A DNA stretch of 64,000 nt from Rhizobium sp. S152 (GCF_030380735.1 NZ_JAUDRZ010000004.1:310001-374000), one strand, 5' to 3'. Positions 46,572-56,103 are shown, counted from the stretch's first letter. Numbers and translations are program-made. The notes: a model not told the origin generated them from the letters alone.

Positions 46572-47612
46572 TCAATCGTCCTGCTGAAACAGGCGGAACT
46601 GGGCGGCTTCGAGATCCTTCGGCGGCTGCATGCCGAGGTGCTTCCAGGCGGTGGCGGTCAAGACGCGGCCGCGCGGGGTGCGCTGGATGAAGCCCTGCTG
46701 GATCATGTAGGGCTCGATGATGTCCTCGATTGCGTCGCGCGGCTCCGACAGGCCGGCGGCGATGGTCTCGATACCGACGGGGCCGCCGCCGAAATTCACC
46801 GCGATCATGTTGAGGTAGCGCTTGTCGAGCTGGTCGAGGCCGAGATTGTCGACCAAGAGCCGGGTCAGCGCTTCGTCGGCGATCTCGCGGGTGACGGCTT
46901 CGGCTCTCGCGACCTCGGCGAAATCGCGCACACGGCGCAGCAGGCGGCCAGCGATGCGGGGGGTACCGCGGGCGCGGCGCGCGATCTCGCGGGCGCCTTC
47001 GTCCGTCATCGGTAGGTTCATCAGCCGGGCGCCGCGACGCACGATCAGTTCCAGTTCATCGACGGTGTAGAAGGACAGGCGCACCGGGATGCCGAAGCGG
47101 TCGCGCAACGGCGTCGTCAAAAGGCCGAGGCGGGTGGTGGCGGCGACCAGCGTGAACTTCGACAGGTCGATCTTCACCGAGCGCGCGGCCGGGCCTTCAC
47201 CGATGATGAGATCGAGCTGGAAGTCCTCCATCGCAGGATAGAGAATTTCCTCGACGGCGGGGCTCAAACGATGGATTTCGTCGATGAAGAGCACGTCGCG
47301 CTCTTCGAGATTGGTGAGCAGTGCTGCGAGATCGCCGGCCTTGGCGATAACAGGGCCGGATGTCGAGCGGAAGTTGACGCCGAGTTCCTTGGCCATGATC
47401 TGCGCCAGCGTCGTCTTGCCGAGACCGGGCGGGCCGACGAAAAGGACGTGATCGAGCGCCTCGCCACGGTTTTTCGCGGCCTCGATGAAGATCTTCAAGT
47501 TAGCGCGCGCCTCGGCCTGGCCAGTGAACTCGTCGAGCGACTGCGGCCGCAGCGTGGCGTCGAAATCCTCGCCGCGTTTTTCCGGGGTGATCAGGCGGGC
47601 GGTGTCGGTCAT
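46572..47612 (-). CDS. ruvB: Holliday junction helicase RuvB
   Basis: This 346-residue AAA+ motor of the RuvAB branch-migration complex has Walker A ([13 protein letters not shown]), Walker B ([10 protein letters not shown]), sensor 1 ([20 protein letters not shown]) and the C-terminal winged helix ([17 protein letters not shown]). Its ATG overlaps the stop of the VapC-like gene at 47609 (ATGA). The operon order is ruvC-vapBC-ruvA-vapBC-ruvB, an unusual interruption of a conserved unit. Confidence 0.97.
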   Translation of the reverse strand: MTDTARLITPEKRGEDFDATLRPQSLDEFTGQAEARANLKIFIEAAKNRGEALDHVLFVGPPGLGKTTLAQIMAKELGVNFRSTSGPVIAKAGDLAALLTNLEERDVLFIDEIHRLSPAVEEILYPAMEDFQLDLIIGEGPAARSVKIDLSKFTLVAATTRLGLLTTPLRDRFGIPVRLSFYTVDELELIVRRGARLMNLPMTDEGAREIARRARGTPRIAGRLLRRVRDFAEVARAEAVTREIADEALTRLLVDNLGLDQLDKRYLNMIAVNFGGGPVGIETIAAGLSEPRDAIEDIIEPYMIQQGFIQRTPRGRVLTATAWKHLGMQPPKDLEAAQFRLFQQDD

Positions 47613-48013
47613 GCGAGAAGTTCCATTCCGGGGACGCAGGATGCGGCTTTTCTATCGAATGTTTTGATCGCTGCACATCCTTCCTGCAGCGAACGGGCGG
47701 CAATCAGCGCGTCGGCAAAGTCGGCATTCTCAGTCAACACGAGCCGGAGCGCTTTCACAACCAGATCATGATGCTCCACGACAAGTCCGCGTGTCCTGAG
47801 GAGGCTTTCAATTGCCCTGATGGTGTCTTGCTTGGAGAAGCCGAGCTTTGCCCAAAGCGCCCAGTTGAGCTCAAGGACTGCGACCAACGGAAGAAATGCG
47901 ATGTAGTCGCGACCCAATCGCTCCGCGAATTGCAAGGCGGCGCGCCGCTGCCGAGGATCATCGTCGGTCAACAGGCGGATGACAACGTTGGTGTCCAGAC
48001 CGATCATTTTCAT
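47609..48013 (-). CDS. VapC-type PIN-domain toxin between ruvA and ruvB
   Basis: This 134-residue PIN-domain endoribonuclease toxin has the acidic catalytic pattern: D7 in [13 protein letters not shown], an early Glu (LELNWALW), and late Asp residues in [10 protein letters not shown] and KTFDRKAAS. Its start overlaps the antitoxin stop and its stop overlaps the ruvB ATG (ATGA), so ruvB translation depends on ribosomes finishing this toxin. A PIN-toxin gene coupled to a DNA-repair gene is unusual. Confidence 0.88.
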   Translation of the reverse strand: MKMIGLDTNVVIRLLTDDDPRQRRAALQFAERLGRDYIAFLPLVAVLELNWALWAKLGFSKQDTIRAIESLLRTRGLVVEHHDLVVKALRLVLTENADFADALIAARSLQEGCAAIKTFDRKAASCVPGMELLA

Positions 48014-48297
48014 GCAGCGACGTCAGGCTTACCGTCGTCTGCCGTGTTTAGCGCGTTGGCGCCAGCGGCGGCTGTGACCGCTGCATCTATCTCCGCGAGG
48101 GTCGCGGGGCCATTCGGCGAGGCTCCCAGCAGACCGGCAAGGTCCTTGAGATTGATGTTCTTCGGCGTTACGATCACCTCGCCGTCGACCATGCTGTAAA
48201 CGAGCTGATCTCCTGGGCGCAGATTAAGGGTTTCCCGCATCTCCTTCGGGATCGTGACCTGTCCCTTGGCAGACAATGTTGCTTCCCAAACAGTCAT
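48010..48297 (-). CDS. AbrB/MazE-type antitoxin
   Basis: This 95-residue antitoxin starts at the ATG at 48297 behind AAGGAGCGATCG. The N-terminal SpoVT/AbrB swapped-hairpin is clear (LSAKGQVTIPKEMRETLNLR, PGDQLVYSMVDGEVIVTP). The C-terminal half should bind the partner toxin. It overlaps vapC by four bases. A GTCGGA/TCCGAC-rich region upstream (48319-48362) is the likely autoregulatory operator. Confidence 0.88.
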   Translation of the reverse strand: MTVWEATLSAKGQVTIPKEMRETLNLRPGDQLVYSMVDGEVIVTPKNINLKDLAGLLGASPNGPATLAEIDAAVTAAAGANALNTADDGKPDVAA

Positions 48298-48336
48298 CGA
48301 TCGCTCCTTATCTTGCTGTCGGACAATAGCAGAAAT

Positions 48337-48362
48337 TTCCGACGAATTCAAAATCGTCGGAA
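48337..48362. promoter_or_regulatory. Operator-like inverted repeat upstream of the ruvA-ruvB antitoxin
   Basis: TTCCGACGA (48337-48345) and TCGTCGGAA (48354-48362) form a perfect 9-base inverted repeat with an eight-base spacer. It lies between the ruvA stop and the antitoxin start. A further GTCGGA half-site lies at about 48318. Confidence 0.55.
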
Positions 48363-48363
48363 T

Positions 48364-48981
48364 TCACCGCGACAACTCCTTCAACCCTAGCCGGATAAGC
48401 TTGGCGCTATCGGCGCCTTCTCCCGCCGTCTTCATTGCGGCGGCAACGGCGTTGGCGGCCTGGTCTCTGCTGTAGCCGAGGTTGGTCAGCGCCGAGACTG
48501 CGTCGGCGACAGGTGCCGATGCGACGCCTTCGCCGAGTTCCTGCTTCAGCCCGATATTGGCCGATGCCTCGCCGGCGAAGGCCGGGGCCTTGTTCTTCAG
48601 CTCGGTAACGATGCGGACAGCGACCTTGGGGCCGACGCCATTGGCGCGGGAGACTGATGTCTTGTCCTGCAAGGCGATGGCGTTTGCGAGTTCGCCCGGT
48701 GTCAGTGTCGAGAGAACGGCGAGCGCCACCTTTGCACCGACGCCCTGGACGCTCTGCAGCAGATTAAACCATTCGCGCTCGAGCGCGGTCATGAAGCCGA
48801 AGAGCTTCAGTTGGTCCTCGCGCACATAGGTCTCGATGAAGAGAATGCAGGCTTCGCCCACCGAGCCGATGCGCGACAGCGTGCGCGCCGAGCAATGGGC
48901 GACGTAGCAGACGCCGTGCACGTCGACGAGCACATAGTCGTCGCCGATTTCGTCGATGGTGCCTTTGAGCTTGCCGATCAT
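48364..48981 (-). CDS. ruvA: Holliday junction DNA-binding protein RuvA
   Basis: This 205-residue tetrameric junction-binding subunit starts with [20 protein letters not shown]. The helix-hairpin-helix region is [20 protein letters not shown] and [19 protein letters not shown]. The C-terminal domain ([18 protein letters not shown]) contacts RuvB. It is separated from ruvB by one toxin-antitoxin pair and from ruvC by another. Confidence 0.97.
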   Translation of the reverse strand: MIGKLKGTIDEIGDDYVLVDVHGVCYVAHCSARTLSRIGSVGEACILFIETYVREDQLKLFGFMTALEREWFNLLQSVQGVGAKVALAVLSTLTPGELANAIALQDKTSVSRANGVGPKVAVRIVTELKNKAPAFAGEASANIGLKQELGEGVASAPVADAVSALTNLGYSRDQAANAVAAAMKTAGEGADSAKLIRLGLKELSR

Positions 48982-49003
48982 GTTTGGTGTCCGCGATTTG
49001 ATG

Positions 49004-49420
49004 CTAGAGAGGATGGGTTTCAGGGGTGATCAGGTCGAGCGAAGGGAAGTAGGTGCGGTATCCCTTCGGATCTCGAGTGAGGATGGCATAACCGCGGATA
49101 GCCGCATGCGCGCCAATCAGAAAATCGGGTAGAATCCGGTCGCGCCCGCCGCCCGACTTACGGTAGACGCGAAAAGCCGCGGCGGCTGCGAACGCGGCAG
49201 GCCAGGGCAGGTTCTCGCGACGGAATTCGTCCTGCGGCAAGAGACGGTCGACCTCGTCGATGTCGCGATAGCGGACAGAAAATTCGGCATAGATGATCGG
49301 GTTAATCAACACCGGTCCGCTTTTGAAAGCCGCAAATACACGTTGGCGAGACCAACCATGCCAATCGGACGTCGGCACCGATAGATCGACCAGAACGTTG
49401 GTGTCTATCAAGGTAGGCAT
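49004..49420 (-). CDS. VapC-type PIN-domain toxin between ruvC and ruvA
   Basis: This 138-residue PIN toxin begins at the ATG at 49420, whose first base overlaps the antitoxin stop; a TTG three bases upstream is less likely. The acidic residues lie in [34 protein letters not shown] and [10 protein letters not shown]. It has low similarity to the other PIN protein, so the two modules were acquired separately or diverged early. The coupled 5' end suggests normal toxin-antitoxin stoichiometry control. Confidence 0.86.
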   Translation of the reverse strand: MPTLIDTNVLVDLSVPTSDWHGWSRQRVFAAFKSGPVLINPIIYAEFSVRYRDIDEVDRLLPQDEFRRENLPWPAAFAAAAAFRVYRKSGGGRDRILPDFLIGAHAAIRGYAILTRDPKGYRTYFPSLDLITPETHPL

Positions 49421-49671
49421 CAACGATCCCGTGTCATCGACATCAGGGCCTCGGCGTCAATTGTCTGGTCGCCAGTGCCCTCAAAGCGATCAAGCGCATT
49501 CATGAACCGATCCAGCCGACCACGGTCCGCAAGCTCCTGCTTGCCATTCTTGGGCGCGATCACCAATTTTCCGCCTTCGACCGAAAAGATCACTTCGCTG
49601 TTCAGCTCTATGCCAGCAAGTTCACGCAGGTCACGGGGGATTGTGACTTGGCCTTTGGAGGTAACGCGCAT
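49420..49671 (-). CDS. AbrB-type antitoxin (second module)
   Basis: This 83-residue antitoxin has an N-terminal AbrB domain (MRVTSKGQVTIPRDLRELAG, then SEVIFSVEGGKLVIAPKNGK) and a toxin-binding C-terminal helix region. It starts 62 bases after ruvC and shortly after a palindrome at 49691-49711. Its stop overlaps the toxin start by one base. Confidence 0.86.
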   Translation of the reverse strand: MRVTSKGQVTIPRDLRELAGIELNSEVIFSVEGGKLVIAPKNGKQELADRGRLDRFMNALDRFEGTGDQTIDAEALMSMTRDR

Positions 49672-49690
49672 TGTCTTATTCCCTCAATGT

Positions 49691-49711
49691 CGGTAATGAT
49701 TATCATTACCG
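49691..49711. promoter_or_regulatory. Palindromic operator upstream of the second antitoxin
   Basis: CGGTAATGAT and ATCATTACCG form a perfect 10-base inverted repeat with a single central T, 20 bases before the antitoxin start. This is the expected place for autoregulation by the antitoxin-toxin complex. The centre also resembles a Fur box, though likely by coincidence. Confidence 0.6.
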
Positions 49712-49732
49712 AGAGAACAAGTCAAGAACAAG

Positions 49733-50245
49733 CTACCTTGCAAGTGCTGCCATGCGCATGCGGGCGCCGCCGCGGTTGTGAGCGTGGCATATGGCGATGG
49801 CGAGTGCGTCGGCGGCGTCGTCACCCTTGAACTCGGCTTTCGGCATCAGGATCTTCAGCATCATGTGGATCTGCTTCTTCTCGGCATGGCCGACGCCGAT
49901 GACGGCTTTCTTCACCGCGTTCGGCGCGTATTCCGAAACCTGAAGTCCCGCGCGAGCCGGGACCAGCATGGCGATGCCGCGAGCCTGCCCGAGCTTCAAG
50001 GTTGCCACTGCGTCCTTGTTGACGAAGGTCTGCTCGACTGCCGCCTCATCCGGCTGGTGTATATGGACCACGTCGGCAAGGCCGTCATGCAACTGGCAGA
50101 GACGCGAGGCGAGGTCCATGTCGCCGTCCGACGTGACTGTCCCGGATGCGACGAAGCGGAGCGAGTTGCCCAATGTTTCGATCACGCCCCAGCCGGTGCG
50201 GCGCAGGCCCGGGTCGATGCCGATGATACGAATCGCGTTGTGCAT
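49733..50245 (-). CDS. ruvC: Holliday junction resolvase RuvC
   Basis: This 170-residue endonuclease resolves junctions handled by RuvAB. The acidic catalytic residues are D in [14 protein letters not shown] in [11 protein letters not shown], and the late [15 protein letters not shown] pair. Motifs and length fit the family. It is the first gene of the ruvC-(TA)-ruvA-(TA)-ruvB run, and the next downstream gene is the AbrB-type antitoxin. Confidence 0.97.
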   Translation of the reverse strand: MHNAIRIIGIDPGLRRTGWGVIETLGNSLRFVASGTVTSDGDMDLASRLCQLHDGLADVVHIHQPDEAAVEQTFVNKDAVATLKLGQARGIAMLVPARAGLQVSEYAPNAVKKAVIGVGHAEKKQIHMMLKILMPKAEFKGDDAADALAIAICHAHNRGGARMRMAALAR

Positions 50246-50307
50246 GGCGGTACCCTATTTCAGATGGACGATAAGTGCCATCGATAAGTGAACAAACCGA
50301 AAACACT

Positions 50308-50349
50308 ACGGAATTTCACGGGCCGCGTTTACGTCGTTTTAAATTCCGT
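50308..50349. promoter_or_regulatory. Spaced inverted repeat upstream of the fourth receptor gene
   Basis: ACGGAATTT (50308-50316) and AAATTCCGT (50341-50349) are perfect 9-base inverted arms separated by 24 bases. They lie between ruvC and the receptor gene, about 130 bases before the latter. Confidence 0.4.
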
Positions 50350-50480
50350 GCGTGACGGTCATCACATCAATGAGAGGAGCCTGTCCATTTTAGGGGTCAA
50401 GGTTTCCCAGGTACTGCTTACAGCTGGCCGACGGGGCGTTCGCGTGCCGCCGGCCTTTGCCGTCCAGAGGGTTCGTGTCC

Positions 50481-52793
50481 ATGACCAAGAGATTCCAGTC
50501 GCTGTCGTTCAAAGTGATCGCGACATTCATCCTGCTTACCGCACTTTCGATCGCCGTCATCAACGTATTGGCTTATTTCGCGAGCAGCCGTATCTCCGAC
50601 GAACAGGCGCTTAAGGCCAAGGAAAGCGTCCTGATCTTTCGTGGCGACATGCTGCAGGATCAACTGGAACAACTGGAAAACCAGGCCAATTCGATCGCAC
50701 GCATCGAGGCTTTGCAGATGTCGATCACCAGCCTGAAAAGCGGCTGGAAGACGATCGAAAAGACCTCCGGCGATGCGCGGGCAGAACTGAAGAAGGTCTT
50801 CGTCACCGACAATCCCAATCCGGCCGACCAGCGCGAAAAGCTGCTGAAGCCGGAGGCGCCGAGCGGCTTTTATTATTCCAATCACGAGAAAACACAGGGC
50901 GAAGTGGCCCGTGACCTCGAGAATACTGCCTTCAGCGACCTGCTGATCGCCGATCTCGATGGCAACATCATGTATTCCTACAAGAAGGGTGACGACTTCG
51001 CCGAGAATCTGAAGGCCGATGGCTGGAAGACGACCGGTGCCGGCGTCGCCTTCGCCAAAGCAGTCGAGAATACGGCTAAGGCAACCGACGATTTCGCTCC
51101 GACCGGCTTCTCGGGTCTCCGTGTCGATGCGACGAACGGCAAATCGGCGATCTTCTACGCGGTGCCGATCGTCAAGCTTGGGGCGCCGAAGGGCATCATT
51201 CTCTTCAAAGTCCGCGACGACATCATCAGCAGCATCCTGGCCAAGGGCATCGTTGCCGGCAGTACGGCGCAGGCCGCGGTCGTTTCCGAAGATGGCTCGG
51301 CAGTCTCGGTCAATGCGGCCGGGCAGCTCACCGCGCTTGATGCCGCGCCATTCACATTCGTCAAGGATGCCTTTGCCGGATCGGCGATGACGGTCGCGGA
51401 TTTCTCCCGTGGCGATGGTGCTGCCCGCGCCTATGTCAGGGGTATCTCCTATTCGGGATCCCGCTTCCTTGTTGTCGAGAGCGTCCTGATCAGCGAGCTC
51501 AACGCCGGTTCGATCGAGCTCGCCACGTTGCTGACGATGATCGCGATCGGCGTTCTCGTCGTCATGGCGGCCGCCATCGGCGTTATCATGAAGTTGCTGT
51601 TCGCGCCGCTCGCCCGTCTGGCCGGCGTGACGCGCGATGTCGCGGACGGCAAGCTCGATGCCGAGATCGGCAGCCAGAATCGTGGCGACGAGATCGGGAC
51701 CATGGCGAAAGCTCTAGCCCGCTTCAGGCAGTCGCTGATCGAAGGCCGCGAACTTGAAGCCGCGGGCGCGGAGACGCGGGCACAAGCCGAGCGCGAGCGG
51801 CAGCAGAATCTCGCCGAGCGCGAAAGCGAGGCGAGAACGCTGCAGCAGGTGGTCGAGGCGCTGGACGACGGCCTGCGCCACCTCGCAAGCGGCGATCTCG
51901 CCTATCAGATCGACACCCGTTTCCCTGGCGAACTGGAAGGCCTGCGGGTGAACTTCAATCAGGCGCTGGCGGCGCTCAGCGAGACGATGACCGCGATCGG
52001 CGGCAATTCCAATGCCGTGCGCGCCGGCTCCGAGGAAATGCGCGCCAGCGCGGACGAGCTTGCCGGCCGCACCGAGCGACAGGCGTCTTCGATCACCGAG
52101 ACGGCGCATGCGATCGATGCGATCACCCAGTCGGTCCGCGTCCAGATCGAGCGCGCCGAACAGGCCGAGCGTATTGCCCGCGATACCAAGCGCGAGACGA
52201 CCGGCTCCGCCCAGATCATGCGCGACGCAATCGATGCGATGGAGGCGATTCAGACGTCCTCGCGCCAGATCAATTCGATCATCACGGTCATCGACGGGAT
52301 CGCCTTCCAGACCAACCTGCTGGCCCTGAATGCGGGGGTCGAGGCGGCGCGCGCGGGCGAAGCTGGCAAGGGCTTTGCGGTGGTCGCCATGGAGGTGCGA
52401 GAACTGGCGCAGCGTTCTTCGGGTGCTGCCAAGGAAATCGCCGATCTCCTGAAGAAATCCACACATGAAGTGGAGACCGGGGTTTCGCTGGTCGAGCGTG
52501 CCGGCGAGGCGCTGACGGGGATCGGCGGTCACGTCGAGGCGATCAACGGCCAGATCAGCGAGATCATGGAATCGACCCGAGAGGAAGCCGATACGCTGCG
52601 GCAGATCAATTCCGCAGTATCCGGGCTGGATCAGATGACGCAGCAGAACGCGGCAATGGTGGAAGAGACCACGGCGGCGATCCACCGCCTGGCCAACGAG
52701 GCCATGGAGATGGACCGGCAACTCGCGAACTTCACGCTGGCTGAGAACGACCGCCACGGCGCCGAAGTGCATCAGCTGCGCCGCCACGGATAA
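50481..52793 (+). CDS. Methyl-accepting chemotaxis protein with a large periplasmic sensor
   Basis: This 770-residue receptor starts at the ATG at 50481 (MTKRFQSLSFK). TM1 is at about 11-33. A roughly 310-residue periplasmic region with Cache-like stretches (DLLIADLDGNIMYSYK, KSAIFYAVPIVKLG) follows, then TM2 near 350-372. A HAMP unit plus a second HAMP-like unit (ASGDLAYQIDTRF) lead to the signalling domain ([21 protein letters not shown]). It is not part of the che cluster and lacks the C-terminal tail of those receptors. The ligand is unknown. Confidence 0.9.
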   Translation: MTKRFQSLSFKVIATFILLTALSIAVINVLAYFASSRISDEQALKAKESVLIFRGDMLQDQLEQLENQANSIARIEALQMSITSLKSGWKTIEKTSGDARAELKKVFVTDNPNPADQREKLLKPEAPSGFYYSNHEKTQGEVARDLENTAFSDLLIADLDGNIMYSYKKGDDFAENLKADGWKTTGAGVAFAKAVENTAKATDDFAPTGFSGLRVDATNGKSAIFYAVPIVKLGAPKGIILFKVRDDIISSILAKGIVAGSTAQAAVVSEDGSAVSVNAAGQLTALDAAPFTFVKDAFAGSAMTVADFSRGDGAARAYVRGISYSGSRFLVVESVLISELNAGSIELATLLTMIAIGVLVVMAAAIGVIMKLLFAPLARLAGVTRDVADGKLDAEIGSQNRGDEIGTMAKALARFRQSLIEGRELEAAGAETRAQAERERQQNLAERESEARTLQQVVEALDDGLRHLASGDLAYQIDTRFPGELEGLRVNFNQALAALSETMTAIGGNSNAVRAGSEEMRASADELAGRTERQASSITETAHAIDAITQSVRVQIERAEQAERIARDTKRETTGSAQIMRDAIDAMEAIQTSSRQINSIITVIDGIAFQTNLLALNAGVEAARAGEAGKGFAVVAMEVRELAQRSSGAAKEIADLLKKSTHEVETGVSLVERAGEALTGIGGHVEAINGQISEIMESTREEADTLRQINSAVSGLDQMTQQNAAMVEETTAAIHRLANEAMEMDRQLANFTLAENDRHGAEVHQLRRHG

Positions 52794-52799
52794 GATGGG

Positions 52800-52823
52800 G
52801 CGCCGGCCTCGGGCCGGCGCTTC
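52800..52823 (+). terminator. Probable terminator of the fourth receptor gene
   Basis: GCGCCGGCC / GGCCGGCGC arms with a three-base loop follow the stop. The tail is TTCCC, so this is a weak intrinsic terminator at best. Confidence 0.45.
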
Positions 52824-52866
52824 CCGCGCTGTTGACAGGCGAAGGTCTGTTCGCCTATCCAATGTT

Positions 52867-52936
52867 CACGGTAATGGATTCTGCCGGACCAATAACGGTC
52901 GAACCGCTTCCCTGATGAAGCTGATGACTCCTACTC
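52867..52936 (+). ncRNA. Fluoride riboswitch (crcB motif)
   Basis: The aptamer starts GGTAATGGATTCTGCC, matching the consensus GG-N2-ATGG-N2-TTC-N-GCC. The middle carries ACCGCTT and AAGC pairing, and the 3' side has the invariant CTGATGACTCCTAC. This is the fluoride-binding riboswitch. It precedes a CLC-type fluoride exporter, the usual partner of this motif. Just after it, AAGGAG (52951-52956) can pair with ACTCCT at the end of the aptamer, which suggests control of translation initiation. Confidence 0.9.
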
Positions 52937-52963
52937 AACGCGCTGACGCGAAGGAGTAGAGTC

Positions 52964-53026
52964 GTGCCTGGAAATAAGTCACCCCTGTCTTGCCGTTTTG
53001 TGCCCTGCGCCGGAGGAAACTTCTGA
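52964..53026 (+). CDS. Putative leader ORF (20 codons) after the fluoride riboswitch
   Basis: A GTG at 52964 follows AAGGAGTAGAGTC (52951-52963), and the frame runs for 20 codons to a TGA at 53024-53026 that overlaps the exporter ATG (TGATG). The peptide would start [12 protein letters not shown]. The layout suggests that the riboswitch controls a ribosome site whose product is translationally coupled to the exporter. Whether the peptide itself matters is unknown. Confidence 0.4.
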   Translation: MPGNKSPLSCRFVPCAGGNF

Positions 53027-54366
53027 TGGGTTTCTCCGATGTTGTCGGTCTGCGCCTGCGGCAGGTCCGCGCCTTGTTGAAATGGGCGGCCGTCGTCACG
53101 CCGATGGCAATTGTGGCCGGTTCGCTCGTGGCCTTGTTTCTCTGGGCGCTCGATCAAGCCACCGCGCTCCGCTTCGACTATCCCTGGCTGATCTATCTAA
53201 TGCCTGTCGCCGGTTTCGTGATGGTCTTCGTCTACGGTCGTTTCGGCGGCGCCGCCGAGGGCGGAAACAACCTTATCGTCGATCAGATCCACGAACCCGG
53301 CGGTGGTGTGCCCTTGCGGATGGCGCCGTTCATCCTGGTCTCGACGGTCGTCACGCATCTCGTTGGCGGCTCGGCAGGCCGTGAGGGCACCGCGGTGCAG
53401 ATGGGCGGGAGCCTGGCGAGCTCCTTCGGGCGGATGTTCCGGTTGAGCCCGGCCGAGACGCGCATCCTCTTGATGGCCGGCATCGCTGCCGGCTTCGGCG
53501 CCGTGTTCGGCACGCCGATCGCGGGTGCGGTGTTCGCGCTCGAGGTGTTGACGATCGGCCGTATCCAGTATGAGGCCTTGCTGCCGGCGCTGCTCGCGGC
53601 GATCGTTGCCGACTGGACGTGCCATGCCTGGGACATCGAACATACCCAATATCACATCAGCTTTCTTGAAGGGGCTGCCGCGGGCTTTCACCTGCAGCCG
53701 ATGCTGCTCCTCAAGATCGTCATCGCGGCCGTCGCCTTCGGGATCATGGCGCATCTCTTCGCGGAGGTGTCGCATCGGTTGTCGGCTCTACTGAAGGGCG
53801 CGATCGGCTACGCGCCGCTGCGTCCGGTATTGGCCGGCGCGGTGCTGCTGGTGCTGGTCTATCTGCTGGGCACACGTGAGTATCTGGGGCTCGGCGTCTG
53901 GTCGGCCAATCCCGGCGATGCGACCATCGTCGGCTTCTTCCAGCCCGGCCATGTCGATTACTGGAGCTGGTTCTGGAAAGCGCTGTTTACGGTCGTGACC
54001 CTGAGTGCCGGCTTCAAGGGCGGCGAGGTGACGCCGCTGTTCTTTATCGGCTCGGCACTCGGAAGCGCGCTGGCCGGCGTGCTCGGCGCGCCTGCTGATC
54101 TCTTCGCAGCGCTGGGCTTCGTCGCGGTGTTCGCGGGCGCGACCAACACGCCGCTCGCCTGCCTGATCATGGGCATGGAACTGTTCGGCACGACGCATGC
54201 GGTCTATCTCGCCGTCGCCTGTTTCGTCTCCTATCTCTTCAGCGGCCATTCCAGCATCTATCTGGCGCAACGCATCGGCGTGCCGAAGACGATTGCCAGC
54301 GATCTCCGTGAAGGCGTGGCGGTGCGCCATCTTCGCGAGCGTCGGTCGCCCGATCCGGCCGAGTAG
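53026..54366 (+). CDS. clcF: CLC-type fluoride/proton antiporter
   Basis: This 446-residue protein is of the CLC-F branch. It has [13 protein letters not shown] where chloride CLCs carry GSGIP, and [10 protein letters not shown] in place of GREGP; both are marks of fluoride-exporting CLCs. It also has [14 protein letters not shown]. About 10-12 membrane helices are visible. I chose the ATG at 53026 behind GGAGGAAAC; the longer frame from 52990 is a shadow of the leader. A fluoride riboswitch sits directly upstream, so expression should rise with fluoride. The next gene is a YhbW-like monooxygenase. Confidence 0.93.
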   Translation: MGFSDVVGLRLRQVRALLKWAAVVTPMAIVAGSLVALFLWALDQATALRFDYPWLIYLMPVAGFVMVFVYGRFGGAAEGGNNLIVDQIHEPGGGVPLRMAPFILVSTVVTHLVGGSAGREGTAVQMGGSLASSFGRMFRLSPAETRILLMAGIAAGFGAVFGTPIAGAVFALEVLTIGRIQYEALLPALLAAIVADWTCHAWDIEHTQYHISFLEGAAAGFHLQPMLLLKIVIAAVAFGIMAHLFAEVSHRLSALLKGAIGYAPLRPVLAGAVLLVLVYLLGTREYLGLGVWSANPGDATIVGFFQPGHVDYWSWFWKALFTVVTLSAGFKGGEVTPLFFIGSALGSALAGVLGAPADLFAALGFVAVFAGATNTPLACLIMGMELFGTTHAVYLAVACFVSYLFSGHSSIYLAQRIGVPKTIASDLREGVAVRHLRERRSPDPAE

Positions 54367-54480
54367 CCTGCCGGCAGTGCAAGCCATCGGGCATGGTGTC
54401 GATTTTCGGTCACTGCCCTTTGGTCCGCCGATCCGAGCACCTACATAGACGTCTCATTCCAATCACCGACAGGCTGCGCC

Positions 54481-55476
54481 ATGGTTCCCTTTTCCATCCT
54501 CGATCTCTCACCCGTTGCCGAGGGCAGCACGATCCGTCAGTCGCTGGAGGGTTCGGCGCGAATGGCGCAGAAGGCCGAGGAGTTCGGCTACAAGCGCTTC
54601 TGGCTGGCCGAGCACCACGGGATGCCTGGGATCGCGAGTGCTGCGACCTCGATCGTGATCGCGCATGTCGGCGCGGCCACGAAGCGGATCCGGATCGGGT
54701 CCGGCGGCATCATGCTGCCGAACCATTCGCCGCTCGTCATCGCCGAGCAGTTCGGAACGCTGGAAGCGCTGTTTCCCGGTCGTGTCGATCTCGGGCTCGG
54801 GCGGGCTCCCGGCACCGACATGCGCACGGCGCAGGCGTTGCGTCGCAATCTGGATGCCAGCAACTTCCCGAACGATGTGGTCGAACTGCAGCAGCTTCTC
54901 GGCGCTCCGATCGAAAACCAGGCGATCCTCGCCGTCCCGGGCATGAACACCAATGTGCCGATCTGGTTGCTAGGCTCCAGTCTCTACAGCGCCCAGCTTG
55001 CGGGCATGCTGGGGCTTCCCTACGCGTTTGCCTCGCACTTCGCGCCGGATTCGCTGCTCGACGCGCTCGATATCTATCGCGACCGTTTCCAGCCTTCGGC
55101 GGTGCTCGACAAGCCCTATGCCATGGTCGGCGTGATGGGGTCGGTGGCGGAGACCGACGAGGAGGCGCAGTATCACTTCACGTCCGCCCAGCAGCAGTTC
55201 GTCAACCTGCGACGCAATGTGCGCGGACAGTTCCCGCGGCCGGTGAAGGACATGGAGAGCTTCTGGTCGCCGATGGAGAAGATGACGGTGGAGCATACGT
55301 TGCGCTATGCCGTGGTCGGCTCGCAGCGGGCGGCGGAGGCCAAGCTCGGCGCGTTCATCAAGGATACCGGCGCCGACGAGGTGATCATCTCCATGCCGAT
55401 CCACGATATCGAGGCGCGGCTGAAATCGGTCGAACTGTTCGCCGGCCTTGGCAATTTCATGCGCGTTGCCGCATAG
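54481..55476 (+). CDS. YhbW-like flavin-dependent monooxygenase
   Basis: This 331-residue luciferase-like (LLM) protein has the typical N-terminal barrel starts [50 protein letters not shown] and [16 protein letters not shown] [12 protein letters not shown]. The close match is E. coli YhbW. The substrate is unknown; FMN or FMNH2 is expected. It is 115 bases beyond the fluoride exporter and may be a separate unit. Confidence 0.88.
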   Translation: MVPFSILDLSPVAEGSTIRQSLEGSARMAQKAEEFGYKRFWLAEHHGMPGIASAATSIVIAHVGAATKRIRIGSGGIMLPNHSPLVIAEQFGTLEALFPGRVDLGLGRAPGTDMRTAQALRRNLDASNFPNDVVELQQLLGAPIENQAILAVPGMNTNVPIWLLGSSLYSAQLAGMLGLPYAFASHFAPDSLLDALDIYRDRFQPSAVLDKPYAMVGVMGSVAETDEEAQYHFTSAQQQFVNLRRNVRGQFPRPVKDMESFWSPMEKMTVEHTLRYAVVGSQRAAEAKLGAFIKDTGADEVIISMPIHDIEARLKSVELFAGLGNFMRVAA

Positions 55477-55501
55477 GCGGCCGTTGCGCGAGGATGGGGA
55501 T

Positions 55502-56101
55502 CTACTTGATCGTTTCGGTCGGGTAGACGCCCCATAGCGCTGATTGCCTGATGAAGCCGTCGACCTGGTGATTGGTAACCTCGACATTGCACCATGCGCC
55601 ATCGCAGGAGCGGATGCCGAGCCTGACGCGGGCGCCCAGCATGGCCAACGCTCTGGCCGAGCTCGCCGGTTCCGTTCGCAAAGCAACCGGCGATGCGATC
55701 CACGGGCCGATCAGCGCGGTGCGCTTGCTTGATAGCAAAGCTCGGTGCATCCAGCCAGAGATGCCGTCGCTGTCCCGGACCTGACGCCAATTTCCATATT
55801 CGGCGGTGATCTCGAAGGGTAGGCCCGTGACCTTGTAGATCCACTCCGTACCGTAGTCGGTCGAAGGGCCGACGCGCATGCGCGCCTCCCTCGATCTCAG
55901 CGAAACGAAACGCGGTACCGGCAGCCCGGTCTCGCGGCCCTTGGCCTGGCTGACGAGTATTGCCTGCGGCTGCACCGGATTGGCCGACAGCGGCGCGGCG
56001 AAAAGGACGAGGGCTGTTGCCAGAGCGCTGAGGCACGCCTGACTTTTCCAGCCGGTCAGGGAATGACGACCGTTGGTCCGGGTATGCGAGGAGTGTCGCA
56101 T
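55502..56101 (-). CDS. Exported SH3-domain protein
   Basis: This 199-residue protein has an N-terminal signal peptide (LSALATALVLFAAPLSANP) and two bacterial SH3-like repeats: SREARMRVGPSTDYGTEWIY with GLPFEITAEYGNWRQVRD, then RTEPASSARALAMLGA with RLGIRSCDGAWCNVEV. SH3b domains often bind peptidoglycan or peptides in the envelope. It begins two bases after the IalB stop, so the two form an operon. Confidence 0.8.
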   Translation of the reverse strand: MRHSSHTRTNGRHSLTGWKSQACLSALATALVLFAAPLSANPVQPQAILVSQAKGRETGLPVPRFVSLRSREARMRVGPSTDYGTEWIYKVTGLPFEITAEYGNWRQVRDSDGISGWMHRALLSSKRTALIGPWIASPVALRTEPASSARALAMLGARVRLGIRSCDGAWCNVEVTNHQVDGFIRQSALWGVYPTETIK

Positions 56102-56103
56102 CC

